NCBI RefSeq assembly: GCF_018294505.1
Contig: NC_057809.1
Location: forward strand, 508,797,914 to 508,861,913
Reading direction: 5' to 3'
DNA: 64,000 nucleotides
DNA from: Triticum aestivum
Taxonomy: Eukaryota > Streptophyta > Magnoliopsida > Poales > Poaceae
The translations under genes were made by a program, and so were the position numbers. The notes beneath the pieces were generated by a model. That model was not told the DNA's origin, did not search any database, and saw nothing but the letters and a program-made list of their open reading frames with translations. Positions within the stretch are counted from its first letter, which is position 1. The number at the start of each line of letters is the position of its first letter. Positions 51,585-63,800 of this stretch are shown here, in pieces.

Positions 51585-53630
51585 ACTCCCCCAAGTTTAA
51601 ACCTTTGCTTGTCCTCAAGCAATTCAGTTGACAAACTGAAAGTGATAAAGAAAAACTTTTACAAACTCTATTTGCTCTTGTTGTTGTAAATATGTAAAGC
51701 CAACATTCAAGTTTTCAGCAAAGATTATAACTAACCACATTTGCAATAACGCATAGGTCTCAAGTTTACTCATATCAATGGCATAATCAACTAACGAGCC
51801 ATAATAATAAATCTCGGATGACAACACTTTCTCAAAACAATCATAATATGATATAACAAGATGATATCTCGCTAGCCCTTTCTGAGACCGCGGAACATAA
51901 ATGCAGAGCACCTTTAAAGACCAAGGACTGACTAGACATTGTAATTCATGGTAAAAGAGATCCAGTAAAGTCATACTCAATGTAAACTAACAGTAATGAA
52001 TGCAAATGACAGCGGTGCTCTCCAACTGGTGCTTTTTAATAAGAGGGTGATGACTCAGCATAAAGTAAATAGATAGGCCCTTCACACAGGGAAGCAGGGA
52101 TTTGTAGAGGTGCGAGAGCTCGGTTTTGAAATAGAGGTGAATAATATTTTGAGCGGTATACTTTCATTGTCAACATAACAACCAAGAGATGGTGATATCT
52201 TCCATGCTACACACATTATAGGTGGTTCCCAAACAGAATGGTAAAGTTTATACTCCCCTTCTACCAACAAGCATCAATCCATGGCTTGCTCGAAACAACG
52301 AGTGCCTCCAACTAACAAGAGTCCCAGGGGGAGTTTTGTTTGCAATTATTTTGATTTAGTTTGCATAAAGCATGGAACTGGGCATCCCAGTGACCAGCCA
52401 TTTATCTCGTGAGTGAGGAGCGGAGTCCACTCCTCTTGAGAATAACCCGCCTAACATGGAAGATACGGACATCCCTAGTTGATACATGAGCTATTCGAGC
52501 ATACAAAACAGGATATTTATTTGAAGGTTTAGAGTTTGGCACATACAAATTTACTTGGACGGCAAGTAGATACCGTATATAGGTAGGTATAGTGGACTCA
52601 TGTGGAATAACTTTGGGGTTTAAGGAGTTTGGATGCACAAGCAGTATTCCCGCTTAGTACAGGTGAAGGCTAGCAAAAGACTGGGAAGTGACCAGCTAGA
52701 GAGCGACAACAGTCATGAACATGCATTAAAATTAATCAACACTGAATGCAAGCATGAGTAGGATATAATCCACCATGAACATAAATATCGTGAAGGCTAT
52801 GTTGATTTTGTTTCAACTACATGTGTGAACATGCGCCAAGTCGAGTCACTTAAATCATTCAGAGGAGGATACCACCCTATCATACCACATCATAACTATC
52901 TCAATAGCATGTTGGCACGCAAGGTAAACCATTATAACTCATAGCTAATCAAGCATGGCACAAGAAACTATGATATCTAATTGTCATTGCAAACATGTTT
53001 ATCCATAATAGGCTAAATTAGGAACGATGAACTAATCATATTTACAAAAACAAAAGAGGTCGAGTTCATACCAGCTTTTCTCGTCTCAGCCAGTCCATCA
53101 TATATCATCATAATTGCCTTTCACTTGCACGATAGAATGATGTGAATAATGATAATAGTGCATGTGCATTAGACTAAGCTGTAATCTACAAGCATTCAAT
53201 AAACAGGAGAAGGCAAGGAAATATGGGCTCTTTTGTCAGATAAACAATAATGCATATAAGAGCCACTTCAACAATTTAATTATGGTCCTCTCCTATCGAC
53301 CCCCAAAGAGAAGAAAAGAAATAAAACTATTTACACGGGAAGGCTCCCAGCAAGCAAAAGAAGAACATGAAATCTTTTTGGGTTTTCTTTTTAATTACTA
53401 CTACAAGCATGGAAAGTAAACTAATTAAAAGCTACAACTATTTTTTTGGTTCTTCTTAAGGTTTATTAAACACACAAGAAGAAAGCATAAAAAAGAAAAT
53501 AAACTAGCATGGATGATACAAATGAAAAAGTATGAGCACCGACATCTAGCAATGAGTGTGTGGACATGAATGTAATATCGGTGGGAAATACATACTCCCC
53601 CAAGCTTAGGATTTTGGCCTAAGTTGGTCT
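51585..53630 (-). other. Element D 3' untranslated region
   Basis: Between the downstream ORF and the polypurine tract. No coding frame or integrase/RT motif was found on either strand in about 2 kb. Confidence 0.6.
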
Positions 53631-53633
53631 ATG

Positions 53634-54622
53634 GCCACGGGTGGCTTGGCGGATATCCATAATAGTAGTTGGGGTCGTACTGCGATGCAGCAGCTATCGC
53701 CTGCTGAGCTGCAGCGTGGCGGCGAGTGACCTCCTCTCTCCTCTCATACTCATCTGCCTCCTCTCTGGTAATAGTATATCTTCCTCTTGCCTAATAATCA
53801 AAAAAGGCAGGAGCAAGGAGAGTAATACGGACATCACGACGTCTGTCAAAGATTAGTCGATACTGGAGAGGTGATTCGTTCCTCTCGACAAACTGGTGGT
53901 GAACCATAGCATTAAAATCTAGATAAGTAGGAGGTAATTCAATATCATCTTCGCGTATGGCTATACCAAGAAAATTAGCTATGCGGGTTGCATAAATTCC
54001 ACCAAAGAAATCTCCATTAAGTCTATTAAGATTAAACCTACGTGCAACAATGGCTCCCAAATTATATGATTTGTCTCCTAACACAGCACTCCTAAGAATA
54101 CTGAGATCGGGGACACACATGTGACATGCTTAATCTTTACCATTTATGCATCTACCTATGAAGAGAGCAAAATAATGTATAGCAGGAAAGTGAATGCTCC
54201 CTATGGTAGCTTGTGTAATATCTCTAGATTCTCCCACGGTTATGCTAGCAAGAAAATCTCTAAATTCAGATTTGCGAGGATCCCTTATACTACCCCATTG
54301 TGGAAGTTTGCATGCAGTGGTAAAATCCTCTAAGTCCATGGTGTAAGAATTATCATAAAGATCAAATAGGACAGTTGGAGAATTACGTGAAGTTGAAAAT
54401 TCAAACCTCCTCACAAAGGTACTGGTGAGATAGTGATACTAGCGGCACTTCTCTTCCTCGAAGCTCACAAGATCAGCATTACGCAAATATGCGTTGAATT
54501 CTTCCTTAATTCCCGCTCGATCCATAAAGTTCTCAGAAGGCCATTCACAAGGACGCACTGGAGCGTCTCTGGTGGCTCGTCATCAGCATCACGCGTTGCA
54601 CCTTGGAACATTTTCCTAAGCA
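53634..54622 (-). pseudogene. Element D downstream ORF at the env position (Athila type)
   Basis: A single frame with nonsense codons. Conserved-looking segments include 'RRFEFSTSRNSPTVLFDLYD', 'FTTACKLPQWGS', 'LSILRSAVLGDKSYNLGAIV' and 'HHQFVERNESPLQYRLIFD'. Similar ORFs sit after protease or pol in Sabrina/WHAM and other Athila relatives and have been called env-like or ORF1-like; no transmembrane segment is obvious here. Stops lie near 54427 and 54120 and again near 53790. Its role is not established. Confidence 0.65.
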
Positions 54623-55396
54623 TTTTTCTTCCTCTGGAAAATTCTGAAATTTTTTAGTGACTTCAAAATAAAAGTAAACCAGACTCAATAATATTGATAA
54701 CAACTACTCCTACAAGTGCCTAGGGCCTATATCATGCATCAAAACTACTTTTGACCATATAAATTTGACATGCAAGATCAAGAATAGGGTCACCTAAGCA
54801 GCAAAAATTTGCAATGAATAAAGCACTAGAACAAAAACTAATTGGACCAATGGAGGAGTCACATACCAAAGAACAATCTCCCCAAGCAGTTTTGTGAGAG
54901 GTGCTTTGAGCAAGGAGATCAAAAATGGCAGCAAGATGAGCTAGAACTCGTGCTTGAGCTGGATATTCGTGTTTGTGGGAGGAAGATGAAGTGTGTGGGT
55001 GCAGGAATAACTGGAGGAGGGCCACCGTGGGCCCACGAGGCAGGGGGGCGCGCCCTCCACCCTCATGGGCAGGTGGTTGACCCCCCTGCTGTGTTCTTAG
55101 TGCCAAATGTTCTCAAATATTCTGGAAAAAATCATATTTAAATTTCAGGGCATTTGGAGAACTTTTATTTTCGAGGTATTTTTATATTGCACGGATAATC
55201 AGATAACAGACAGAAAAATATGTATTTTTATTTTATTTAATATAAATAACAGAAAGTAAAAGTGGGATACAGAAAGTTGTGCCTTCTAGTTTCATCCATC
55301 TCATGATCATCAAAAGGAATCCAATAACAAGGTTGATCAAGTCTTGTTAACGAACTCATTCCGAATAACATGGATCTGGAGAAATTTCGAATAACA
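54623..55396 (-). other. Element D spacer where RT/integrase would be expected
   Basis: About 770 bases without coding signal. It contains a GC-rich inverted repeat at 55030-55070 (arms 'gcccacgaggcagggg' and 'ccctccaccctcatgggc') of the kind otherwise found in the LTRs. Downstream of it, in the ORF's orientation, follows leader-like sequence up to the ORF at 54622. Confidence 0.5.
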
Positions 55397-56110
55397 CTAT
55401 GTTACCTCAACGGGGATATGCACATCCCCAATAATAAGAATATCATATTTGTTCTTGACAGTAGGAAGAGGAAATTCAAAACATCCAAATATAATCGATG
55501 GAATTTTTCCAATAGAGTTGATACTATGAACTTGAGGTTGTTTCCTCGGAAAGTGTACCGTGTGCTCATTACCATTAACATGAAAAGTGACATTGCCTTT
55601 AGTGCAATCAGTAACAGCCCCTGCAGTATTCAAAAAGGGTCTTCCAAGAATAATAGACATACTATCATCCTCGGGAATATTAAGAATAACAAAGTCCATT
55701 AAAATAGTAACATTTGCAACTACAACTGGCACATCCTCACAAATACCGACAGGTATAGCAATTGATTTATCAGCCATTTGCAAAGATATTTCAGTAGGTG
55801 TCAACTTATTCAAATCAAGTCTACGATATAAAGAGAGAGGCATAATACTAACACCGGCTCCAAGATCACATAAAGCAGTTTTAACATAGTTTCTTTTAAT
55901 GGAGCATGGTATAGTTGGTACACCGGGATCTCCAAGTTTCTTTGGTATTCCACCCTTAAAAGTATAATTAGCAAGCATGGTGGAAATTTTAGCTTCCGGT
56001 ATCTTTCTTTTATTTGTAATTATATATTTCATGTACTTAGCATAAGGATTGGTTTTGAGCATATCAGTTAATCGCATACACAAAAAGATAGGTCTAATCA
56101 TTTCAGCAAA
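55397..56110 (-). pseudogene. Element D protease
   Basis: Retropepsin-like domain with 'TALCDLGAGVSIMPLSLYRR' (the DLGA form of the active site found in Athila relatives) and 'SIILGRPFLNTAGA'. It overlaps the end of gag with a frame change near 56120 and ends at 55397 with no reverse transcriptase after it. Confidence 0.82.
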
Positions 56111-58197
56111 GCGCTCAAAATCCTATCATCCTTTTTCTTGGATGGTTTGGGAGGAAAAGGCATGGGTTTCTGAACCCAATGCTCTCTTTCTTTACCATGT
56201 TTCCTAGCAACAAAATCTTTCTTATCATAACATTGATTCTTTGATTGTGGGTTATCAAGATCAACAGCAGGTTCAATTTCTATGTCATTATCATTACTAG
56301 GTTGAGCATTATCATGAAAATTATTATTAACATTATCACTAGTTTCAGGTTCATTACCAGATTGAGTTTCAGCATCAGAAATAGAAATATCATTCAGATT
56401 CTCAGGTGTTTCAACAATAGGATCAGTAGAAGCATGCAAAGTTCTATCATTTTTCTTTTTCTTCTTTTTAGAAGAACTAGGTACATGTATGTTATTTCTC
56501 TGAGAATCTTGCTCAATTCTCTTAGGGTGGCCTTTAGGATACAAAGGTTCCTGAGTCATTCTACTAGTTCTAGTAGCCACTCTAACAACATTATCATTAT
56601 CTTTACTATTCAATTCATTGAGCAAATCATTTTGAGCTTTAAGTACTTGTTCTACTTGAGTGGTAACCATAGAAGGATGTTTACTAATAAGTTTAAGTTC
56701 ACCTTTAACATTAGCCATATAATCACCCAAGTGTTCAAGCATATTTGAATTGTATTTCAATTGTCTACCAAAATAAGCATTAAAGTCTTCTTGCTTAGCC
56801 ATAAATTTATCAAACTCATCTAAGCATGGGCTAGCAAATTTAGTAAATGGAATTGCAGCTTTATCATATCTATAGAGAGAATTTACCTTTACTACCTGTG
56901 TCGGGTTATCAAGACCATGAGTTTCTTCAATAGGTAAAGGATTAAGATTATATGTTTCTTCAACAGGCGGTAAATTAAGACCATGTATTTCTTCAATAGG
57001 AGGTAAATTCTTAACATCTTCAGCTTTAATACCTTTTTCTTTCATAGATTTCTTTGCCTCTTGCATATCTTCAGGACTGAGAAATAGAATACCCCTCTTC
57101 TTCGGAGTTGGTTTAGGAATAGGCTCAGGAATTGGCTCCGGAGGTGTCCAATTATTTTCATTTGTCAACATATTATTCAATAGAATTTCAGCTTCATCCG
57201 GTGTTCTTTCCCTGAAAACAGAACCAGAACAACTATCTAGGTAATCTCTGGAGGCATCGGTTAGTCTATTATAAAAGATATCAAGTATTTCATTTTTCTT
57301 AAGAGGATGATCAGGAAAAGCATTAAGTAATTGGAGAAGCCTCCCCCAAGCTTGTGGGAGACACTCTTCTTCAATTTGCACAAAATTATATATATCCCTT
57401 AAAGCAGCTTGTTTCTTATGAGGAGGGAAATATTTAGCAGAGAAGTAATAAATCATATCCTGGGGACTACGCACACAACTAGGATCAAGAGAATTAAACC
57501 ATATCTTAGAATCACCTTTTAATGGGAACGGAAATATTTTAAGGATGTAAAAGTAACGAGTTCTCTCATCTTTAGTGAACATGGTGGCTATATCATTCAA
57601 TTTAGTAAGATGTGCCACAACAGTTTCAGATTCATAACCATGAAAAGGATCAGATTCAGCCAAAGTAATTATATTAGGATCAACAGAGAATTCATAATCC
57701 TTATCAGTAACAAAGATAGGTGAAGTAGCAAAAGTAGGGTCAGGTTTCATTCTAGCATTTAGAGATTGCTTACTCCATTTAGCTAATAACCTTTTGAGTT
57801 CATTTCCATTTTGGCAAGCTAAAATAGCTAAAGAAGCTTCTTGACCAAAGACATAACCCTTAGGAATAACAAGTGATTCTTCATCATCACTTTCATCAGT
57901 ATCATCAGATTCAATATTTTCAATTTCGCTAGCCCTAGCAAGTTGTTCATCAAGAAAGTCACTAAGTGGCATAGTAGTATCAGGCATAGAGGTAGTTTCA
58001 TCATAAGTATCATGCATAACAGAAGTGGCATCATCAATAACATGCGACATATCAGAACGAATAGCAGAAGTACGTGTAGGTGTCACAAACTTACTCATAA
58101 CAGAAGGTGAATCAAGTGCAGAGCTAGATGACAGTTCCTTACCTCCCCTCGTAGTTGAGGGATAGATCTTGGTTTTTGGATCTCTCAAGTTCTTCAT
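56098..58197 (-). CDS. Element D gag, 699 aa, open
   Basis: Open from 'MKNLRDPKTKIYPSTTRGGK' to 'DDRILSALLK'. The retrotransposon gag domain is recognised by 'FPFPLKGDSKIWFNSLDP', 'AALRDIYNFVQIEEECLPQAW' and 'DHPLKKNEILDIFYNRL' (about residues 210-330). Proline-rich and Lys-rich linkers follow, and a stretch of Lys codons. It is the only long intact retrotransposon frame in the window. The start follows the PBS by about 50 bases. The frame should continue into protease but is shifted near 56120. Confidence 0.85.
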   Translation of the reverse strand: MKNLRDPKTKIYPSTTRGGKELSSSSALDSPSVMSKFVTPTRTSAIRSDMSHVIDDATSVMHDTYDETTSMPDTTMPLSDFLDEQLARASEIENIESDDTDESDDEESLVIPKGYVFGQEASLAILACQNGNELKRLLAKWSKQSLNARMKPDPTFATSPIFVTDKDYEFSVDPNIITLAESDPFHGYESETVVAHLTKLNDIATMFTKDERTRYFYILKIFPFPLKGDSKIWFNSLDPSCVRSPQDMIYYFSAKYFPPHKKQAALRDIYNFVQIEEECLPQAWGRLLQLLNAFPDHPLKKNEILDIFYNRLTDASRDYLDSCSGSVFRERTPDEAEILLNNMLTNENNWTPPEPIPEPIPKPTPKKRGILFLSPEDMQEAKKSMKEKGIKAEDVKNLPPIEEIHGLNLPPVEETYNLNPLPIEETHGLDNPTQVVKVNSLYRYDKAAIPFTKFASPCLDEFDKFMAKQEDFNAYFGRQLKYNSNMLEHLGDYMANVKGELKLISKHPSMVTTQVEQVLKAQNDLLNELNSKDNDNVVRVATRTSRMTQEPLYPKGHPKRIEQDSQRNNIHVPSSSKKKKKKNDRTLHASTDPIVETPENLNDISISDAETQSGNEPETSDNVNNNFHDNAQPSNDNDIEIEPAVDLDNPQSKNQCYDKKDFVARKHGKEREHWVQKPMPFPPKPSKKKDDRILSALLK

Positions 58198-58275
58198 AAT
58201 GATAAGAAGACATATATCACAAGTGACTCAAAGAATAGAGCTATGCTCCCCGGCAACGGCGCCAGAAAATAGTCT

Positions 58276-59692
58276 TGATAACCCACAAGTATAGGGGATC
58301 GCAACAGTTTTCGAGGGTAGAGTATTCAACCCAAATTTATTGATTCGACACAAGGGGAGCCAAAGAATATTCTCAAGTATTAGTAGCTGAGTTGTCAATT
58401 CAACCACACCTGGAAACTTAATATCTGCAGCAAAGTGTTTAGTATCAAAGTAATATGATAGTAGTGATAACGGTAACAAAAAGTAACGGTAGTAAAAGCA
58501 ATGTTTTTGGTATTTTGTAGTGATGATAGCAATAGCAACGGGAAAGTAAATAAGCGAAGAACAATATATGGAAAGCTCATAGGCAATGGATCGGTGATAG
58601 AGAATTATGCCGGATGCAGTTCATCATGTAACAGTCATAACCTAGGGTGACACAGAACTAGCTCCAGTTCATTGATATAATGTAGGCATGTATTCCGAAT
58701 ATAGTCATACGTGCTTATGGAAAAGAACTTGCATGACATCTTTTGTCCTACCCTCCCATGGCAGCAGGGTCCTTACGGAAACTAAGGGATATTAAGGCCT
58801 CCTTTTAATAGAGAACCGGAACAAAGCATTAACACATAGTGAATACATGAACTCCTCACACTACGGTCATCACTGGCAAGTATCCCGATTATTGTCACTT
58901 CGGGGTTAATGGATCATAACACATAATAGGTGACTATAGACTTGCAAGATAGGATCAAGAACACTCATATATTGATGAAAACATAATAGGTTCAGATCTG
59001 AAATCATGGCACTCGGGCCCTAGTCACAAGCATTAAGCATAGCAAAGTCATAGCAACATCAATCTCAGAACATAGTGGACACCAAGGATCAAACCCTAAC
59101 GAAACTAACTCGATTACATGATAGATCCCATCCAACCCATCACCGTCCAGCAAGCCTACGATGGAATTACTCACGCACGGCGGTGAGCATCATGAAATTG
59201 GTGATGGAGGATGGTTGATGACGATGATGGCGACGGATTCCCCTCTCCGGAGCCCTGAACGGACTCCAGATCAGCCCTCCCGAGAGGTTTTAGGGCTTGG
59301 CGGCGGCTCCGTATCATAAAATGCGATGATTTCTTCTCTCTGATTTTTTTCTCCCCAAAACTCAATATATGGAGGTGGAGTTGGAGTCGAAGAGGCAATA
59401 GGGGGCCCACGAGGTAGGGGGCGCGCCCTAGGGGGGCATGCACGCCCCCCACCCTCGTGGAGAGACGGTGGGCCCCCTGGCCTTCATCTTTGGCAGGTAT
59501 TTTTCTTATTTTCTAAAGGCTCCGTGAAGTTTCAGGTCATTCCGAGAACATTTGCTCCTGCACATAAATAACACCATGGTAATTCTGCTGAAAACAACGT
59601 CAGTCTGGGTTAGTTCCATTCAAATCATGCAAGTTAGAGTCCAAAACAAGGGCAAAAGTGTTTGGAAAAGTAGATACATTGGAGACGTATCA
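58276..59692 (-). mobile_element. 5' LTR of element D
   Basis: On the minus strand TGATACGTCTCC ... GGGTTATCA, 1417 bp, partner of the split 3' LTR at 39787-40691 plus 51088-51584. The hairpin region at 59401-59473 precedes a 'catatattgag' promoter-like stretch. Confidence 0.9.
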
Positions 59693-59697
59693 GACAC

Positions 59698-60819
59698 CTA
59701 AACTTGCTTCTGCTATTGATTCTGATATGTCGCATGTTATTGATGTTGCCACTTCTGCTATGCATGATACTTATGATGAAACTACTCCTATGCCTGATAC
59801 TACTGTGCCACTCGGTGAATTTCTTGATGAACAACTTGCTAGGGCTAGAGAGAATGAAATTATTGAAACTGATAATACTGATGAAAGTGATTATGAAGGC
59901 TCTCCTAATAAATATGAATTACCTGTTGTGCCTGAGGGCTATGTTATGGATAAAGAAACTAAAAGAGACTTTCTTGCTTGCAATGATAGAAGTGATCTTA
60001 AGAAATTATTAGATAAGCTTAAACAAAAAACTCTAAATGCTAGAATGAAATATGATCCTGCTTATGCTACTTCACCTATCGTTGTTACTGATAAGGATTA
60101 TGAATTCTCTATTGATCCTGATATAATTACTTTGGTTGAATCTGATCTTTTTTATGGTTATGAATCTGAAACTGTTGTGGCACATCTTAATAAATTAAAT
60201 GATATAGCCACCCTGTTCACTAATGATGAGAGAACTCGCTACTTTTATATCCTTAAAATATTTCCGTTCTCATTAAAGGGTGATGCTAAGATATGGTTTA
60301 ATTCTCTTGATCCTGGTTGTGTGCGTACTCCCCAGGATATGATTTATTACTTCTCTACTAAATATTTCCCTACTCATAAGAAACAAGCTGTGTTAAGGGA
60401 TATATATAATTTTGTGCAAATTTAAGAAGAGTCTCCCACAAGCTTGGGGGAGGCTTCTCCAATTACTTAATGCTTTGCCTGATCACCCTCTTAAGAAAAA
60501 TGAAATACTTGATATCTTTTATAATGGACTAACCGACGCTTTCAGAGATTAACTGGATAGTTGTGTTGGTTCTGTTTTCAGGGAAAGAACACCGGATGAA
60601 GCTGAAATTCTATTGAATAATATGTTGACAAATGAAAAATAATTGGACACTTCCTGAGCCAACTCCTGAGCCTATTCCTAAACCAACTCCGAAGAAAAGA
60701 GGTATTCTATTTCTCAGTCCTGATGATATGCAAGAGGCAAAGAAATCCATGAAAGAAAAGGGTATTAAAGATGAAGATGTTAAGAATTTACCTCCCATTG
60801 AAGAAATACACGGTCTTAA
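59698..60819 (+). pseudogene. Element C gag, continuation
   Basis: Resumes the gag frame after insertion D ('TPKLASAIDSDMSHVIDVAT') and runs open to TAA at 60423-60425, where the D copy reads Glu. A small deletion and further stops follow. The later part around 'KKRGILFLSPDDMQEAKKSM' is again recognisable up to the insertion of F at 60820. Confidence 0.85.
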
Positions 60820-63800
60820 TGTAGCGACCAGACCTCAAACAGTCTAATCTCTATGCTCCGGTGTCATCCCTGGATCAGTAATGCTGACACCACACAGTAC
60901 TCGGAGGATTTATAACAGAGTAGCAATCACACACTTATTACATCGAATGTCTCCATAGAGATCTTATTACAATAAATATGGCTTAAGGCCATCTAATAAC
61001 GATAACAGCGGAAGGCTTGGAAGATAAGTGAGTCCATCAACTCCAACGGCATCACTGAGTATAGAACCATGACCTAAAAACTCCTTAATCGTCATCTGAA
61101 AAGTCTGCAACATTAACGTTGTAGCCCGAAAACGGGTCAACACATGGAATATGCTGGCAATGTAACACATAGAGAGTAATGGAATGAAATAACTATACTA
61201 TGTGCATATTTGGCTGGTGGAAAGCTCTATGGTTACAGTTTTGCGTAAAGCCAATTTTTCCCTACTTCAAAGGAATAAATTTTATTTAACTATCATGGTA
61301 GTTGTTAAACATTGAGAATGGTTGACAGCATCCTCAATCCCAATTAAATATCATCATTAACAAAACCCAACAAAATTAATTTAGAGTAACATGTTGAGAT
61401 TCACATGATAATCCAAGTACTAGATACTCAAGTTGTCCATAACCGGGGACACGGCTAACCATGATTAGTTTAATACACTCTGCAGAGGTTTGCACACTTT
61501 CCCCACAAGACTCGATCACCTCCGTTTGGTTTCTCGCACTACATGGTGTTTGAGAAGACGGATGACCGAGACATAGTCTTTCAGAAGCGCTAGCACCTTA
61601 CGATCGGGTAGACCGTACCACTTACATCCCCTACATCTGCCAGTCTATCACTGTAAGAGTTCGCACGACTTAGTCAACTATGATAGAGCCCATAATAGCT
61701 TGTGGCTGCACACAGAAGTTTCTAGTATGAATAGTCTCATGATCCCTTTAAGCCTGGGTGGCGGTCCATAAAGAAAAACAGGCAATCCTGGAATACCCAG
61801 GTACCTCAATCCACCCAGATGTGTGTTTAAGTTGCCACCTTAGATAAACCATTAATTAACAAACTCACTCGATCCACGTCTACTAGCATACCATGGCATA
61901 ATGGCAAACGTAGAAGTAACTCCCAAAGGTTTGATATATAACAGGTGATAGGTACTACCTCAACTACTTCCCATCCCACAATTTAATTAGATCCTAATCA
62001 TGCAATGTTTGAGGATTGATCTAATGCAATAAAACTGGGTAGTAGAAAAGGTATGATCAAAGTGTTACTTGCCTTGCTGATGATCCGCGAAACCTAGCGA
62101 TTCGAAGTAACAAGCGGCGCACTCCGGGTATTCTATCGCAGACAAACAACAAACATACAATAAGTACTCATCTAATGCACAGGTAAAAGTCAAATAAGAG
62201 AACTAACCAGAAAGTTCAACTTAAGTACCTCGGTTTGCAAAAAGAATCAAATCGAACGAAGCAACGAAAGTCAAACGGCGAAACAAAACAACTTCGTTCT
62301 ACTAATCTGGATCTAAGTCAGGTTTTACAGTAGCAAAGACTTGTTTAAGTTGGTTAAACGGATAGAGGGTTTCGAGACGAAACTCCAGGCGCTTGAATCG
62401 CCTGATTCCGATAAACGAGCGAAAAGTTATACTAAAACGAAAATCGGATCAGAAATCGCGATTAGAAAAATCGCGGATTTAATCCGAGAAAAAGAAAAAT
62501 GACGAACGTTCGCTAGAACGAACGAACGGACGAACGCTCGCTAAATAAATAAATCAGAAAAACCGATCTATTTTAAAAAAACCGACGAAAAACCGACGGA
62601 AAAACCGAACGGTTTTTCAAAAAAAAAACGGCGGCACGGATTTCGAGGCGACCTCGGGCAGCGGGTCGGCGAGGCGGCGTGCGGCGGCGGCGGCGTGCGG
62701 CGCTGGCGGCGCGGGCGGGCGGCGCGGCTAGGGTTTGGGGGCGGCGGCTGGGCTGGCTTCGGCCTCGGGCGCCCCGGCTTATAAAGCCTGCCGGGCCAGA
62801 GTCCCGGGCGGACACGACCCGGTTAGGTCGGTTGCCCTTTTTTTTAATAATTACATGCAGAAGAAAAATAAAAAGAAATACTAAACAAACTCCAAAAATC
62901 CCGAAATAAATTCTCCCGGGCTTCTAAAATCAAGCCGCACAAGGTGAACATTTATTTGGGGCCTAAATGCAATTGTGAAAAACACACATTTTTCCTAAAT
63001 TCAAATAAGATAACGAAAACTCCGAAATAAAATCTTATTTGATTTTATTATTAAATCCTCAATATTTCTTTATTTTGGGAAAGTCATTTTATTCCCTCTC
63101 TCATATTTTTGTAATAGAAATAATTGATGATAAAATAATTAAAATCAAATGATCCTATTCCCAAAATTTGAGAAAACTCAAATATGAAAATAATGAATTC
63201 CCCAACTCTCTCCGTGGGTCCTTGAGTTGCATAGAAATTCCTAGGATCAAACCAAAAGCAAAAATAAAATATGATATGCAATGATGATCTAATGTATAAC
63301 ATTCCAAATTGAAAATTTGGGATGTTACAAACCTACCCCCTTAAGATGAATCTCACCCTCGAGATTCAGGTTGGCTAGAAAATAGGTGAGGGTGGTCATT
63401 GAGCAAATCTTCCTCTCGTTCCGAGGTGGCTTCATCCTCCGTGTGGTGGCTCCACTGAACTTTGCAAAACTTGATAACCTTGCTGCAAATCGTTATCCAA
63501 CTGAATTGTTTCCAATGGCACTGTGTCTCTCAAGGGTATGTCAGCCATCTCCGCGTGACACTTCTTCAACTGAGAAACGTGGAACACATCATGAACTCCA
63601 GACAATCCTTCAGGCAATTTCAACTTGTATGCCACTTCTCCCATATGCTCCAAAACTCGATATGGTCCTACAAATCGTGGCGCTAACTTTCCTTTAACCC
63701 CAAAACGCTTTGTTCCCCGAAGTGGGGATACTCGAAGATAAGCTCTATCTCCAACTTCGTAAATAGTCTCCTTGCATTTAGAATCTGCATAACTCTTCTG

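Larger units (their letters stand above)
39787..59692 (-). mobile_element. Athila-like element D, complete ends, no RT or integrase
   Basis: Perfect 5-bp target duplication gacac (39782-39786 and 59693-59697). Minus order: 5' LTR 59692-58276 (1417 bp), PBS 58262-58245 (complement of tccccggcaacggcgcca), gag, protease, a gap, an ORF of the Athila env-position type, 3' UTR, polypurine tract (about 51598-51585, AAACTTGGGGGAGT), and 3' LTR 51584-51088 plus 40691-39787. No reverse transcriptase, RNase H or integrase is present between protease (ends 55397) and the downstream ORF, so D must have depended on another element for movement. Confidence 0.88.

Noticed and set aside
56245..56748. 167-codon plus-strand ORF inside element D
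   Set aside because: Antisense shadow of the gag frame with Ile/Ser/Asn-rich composition.
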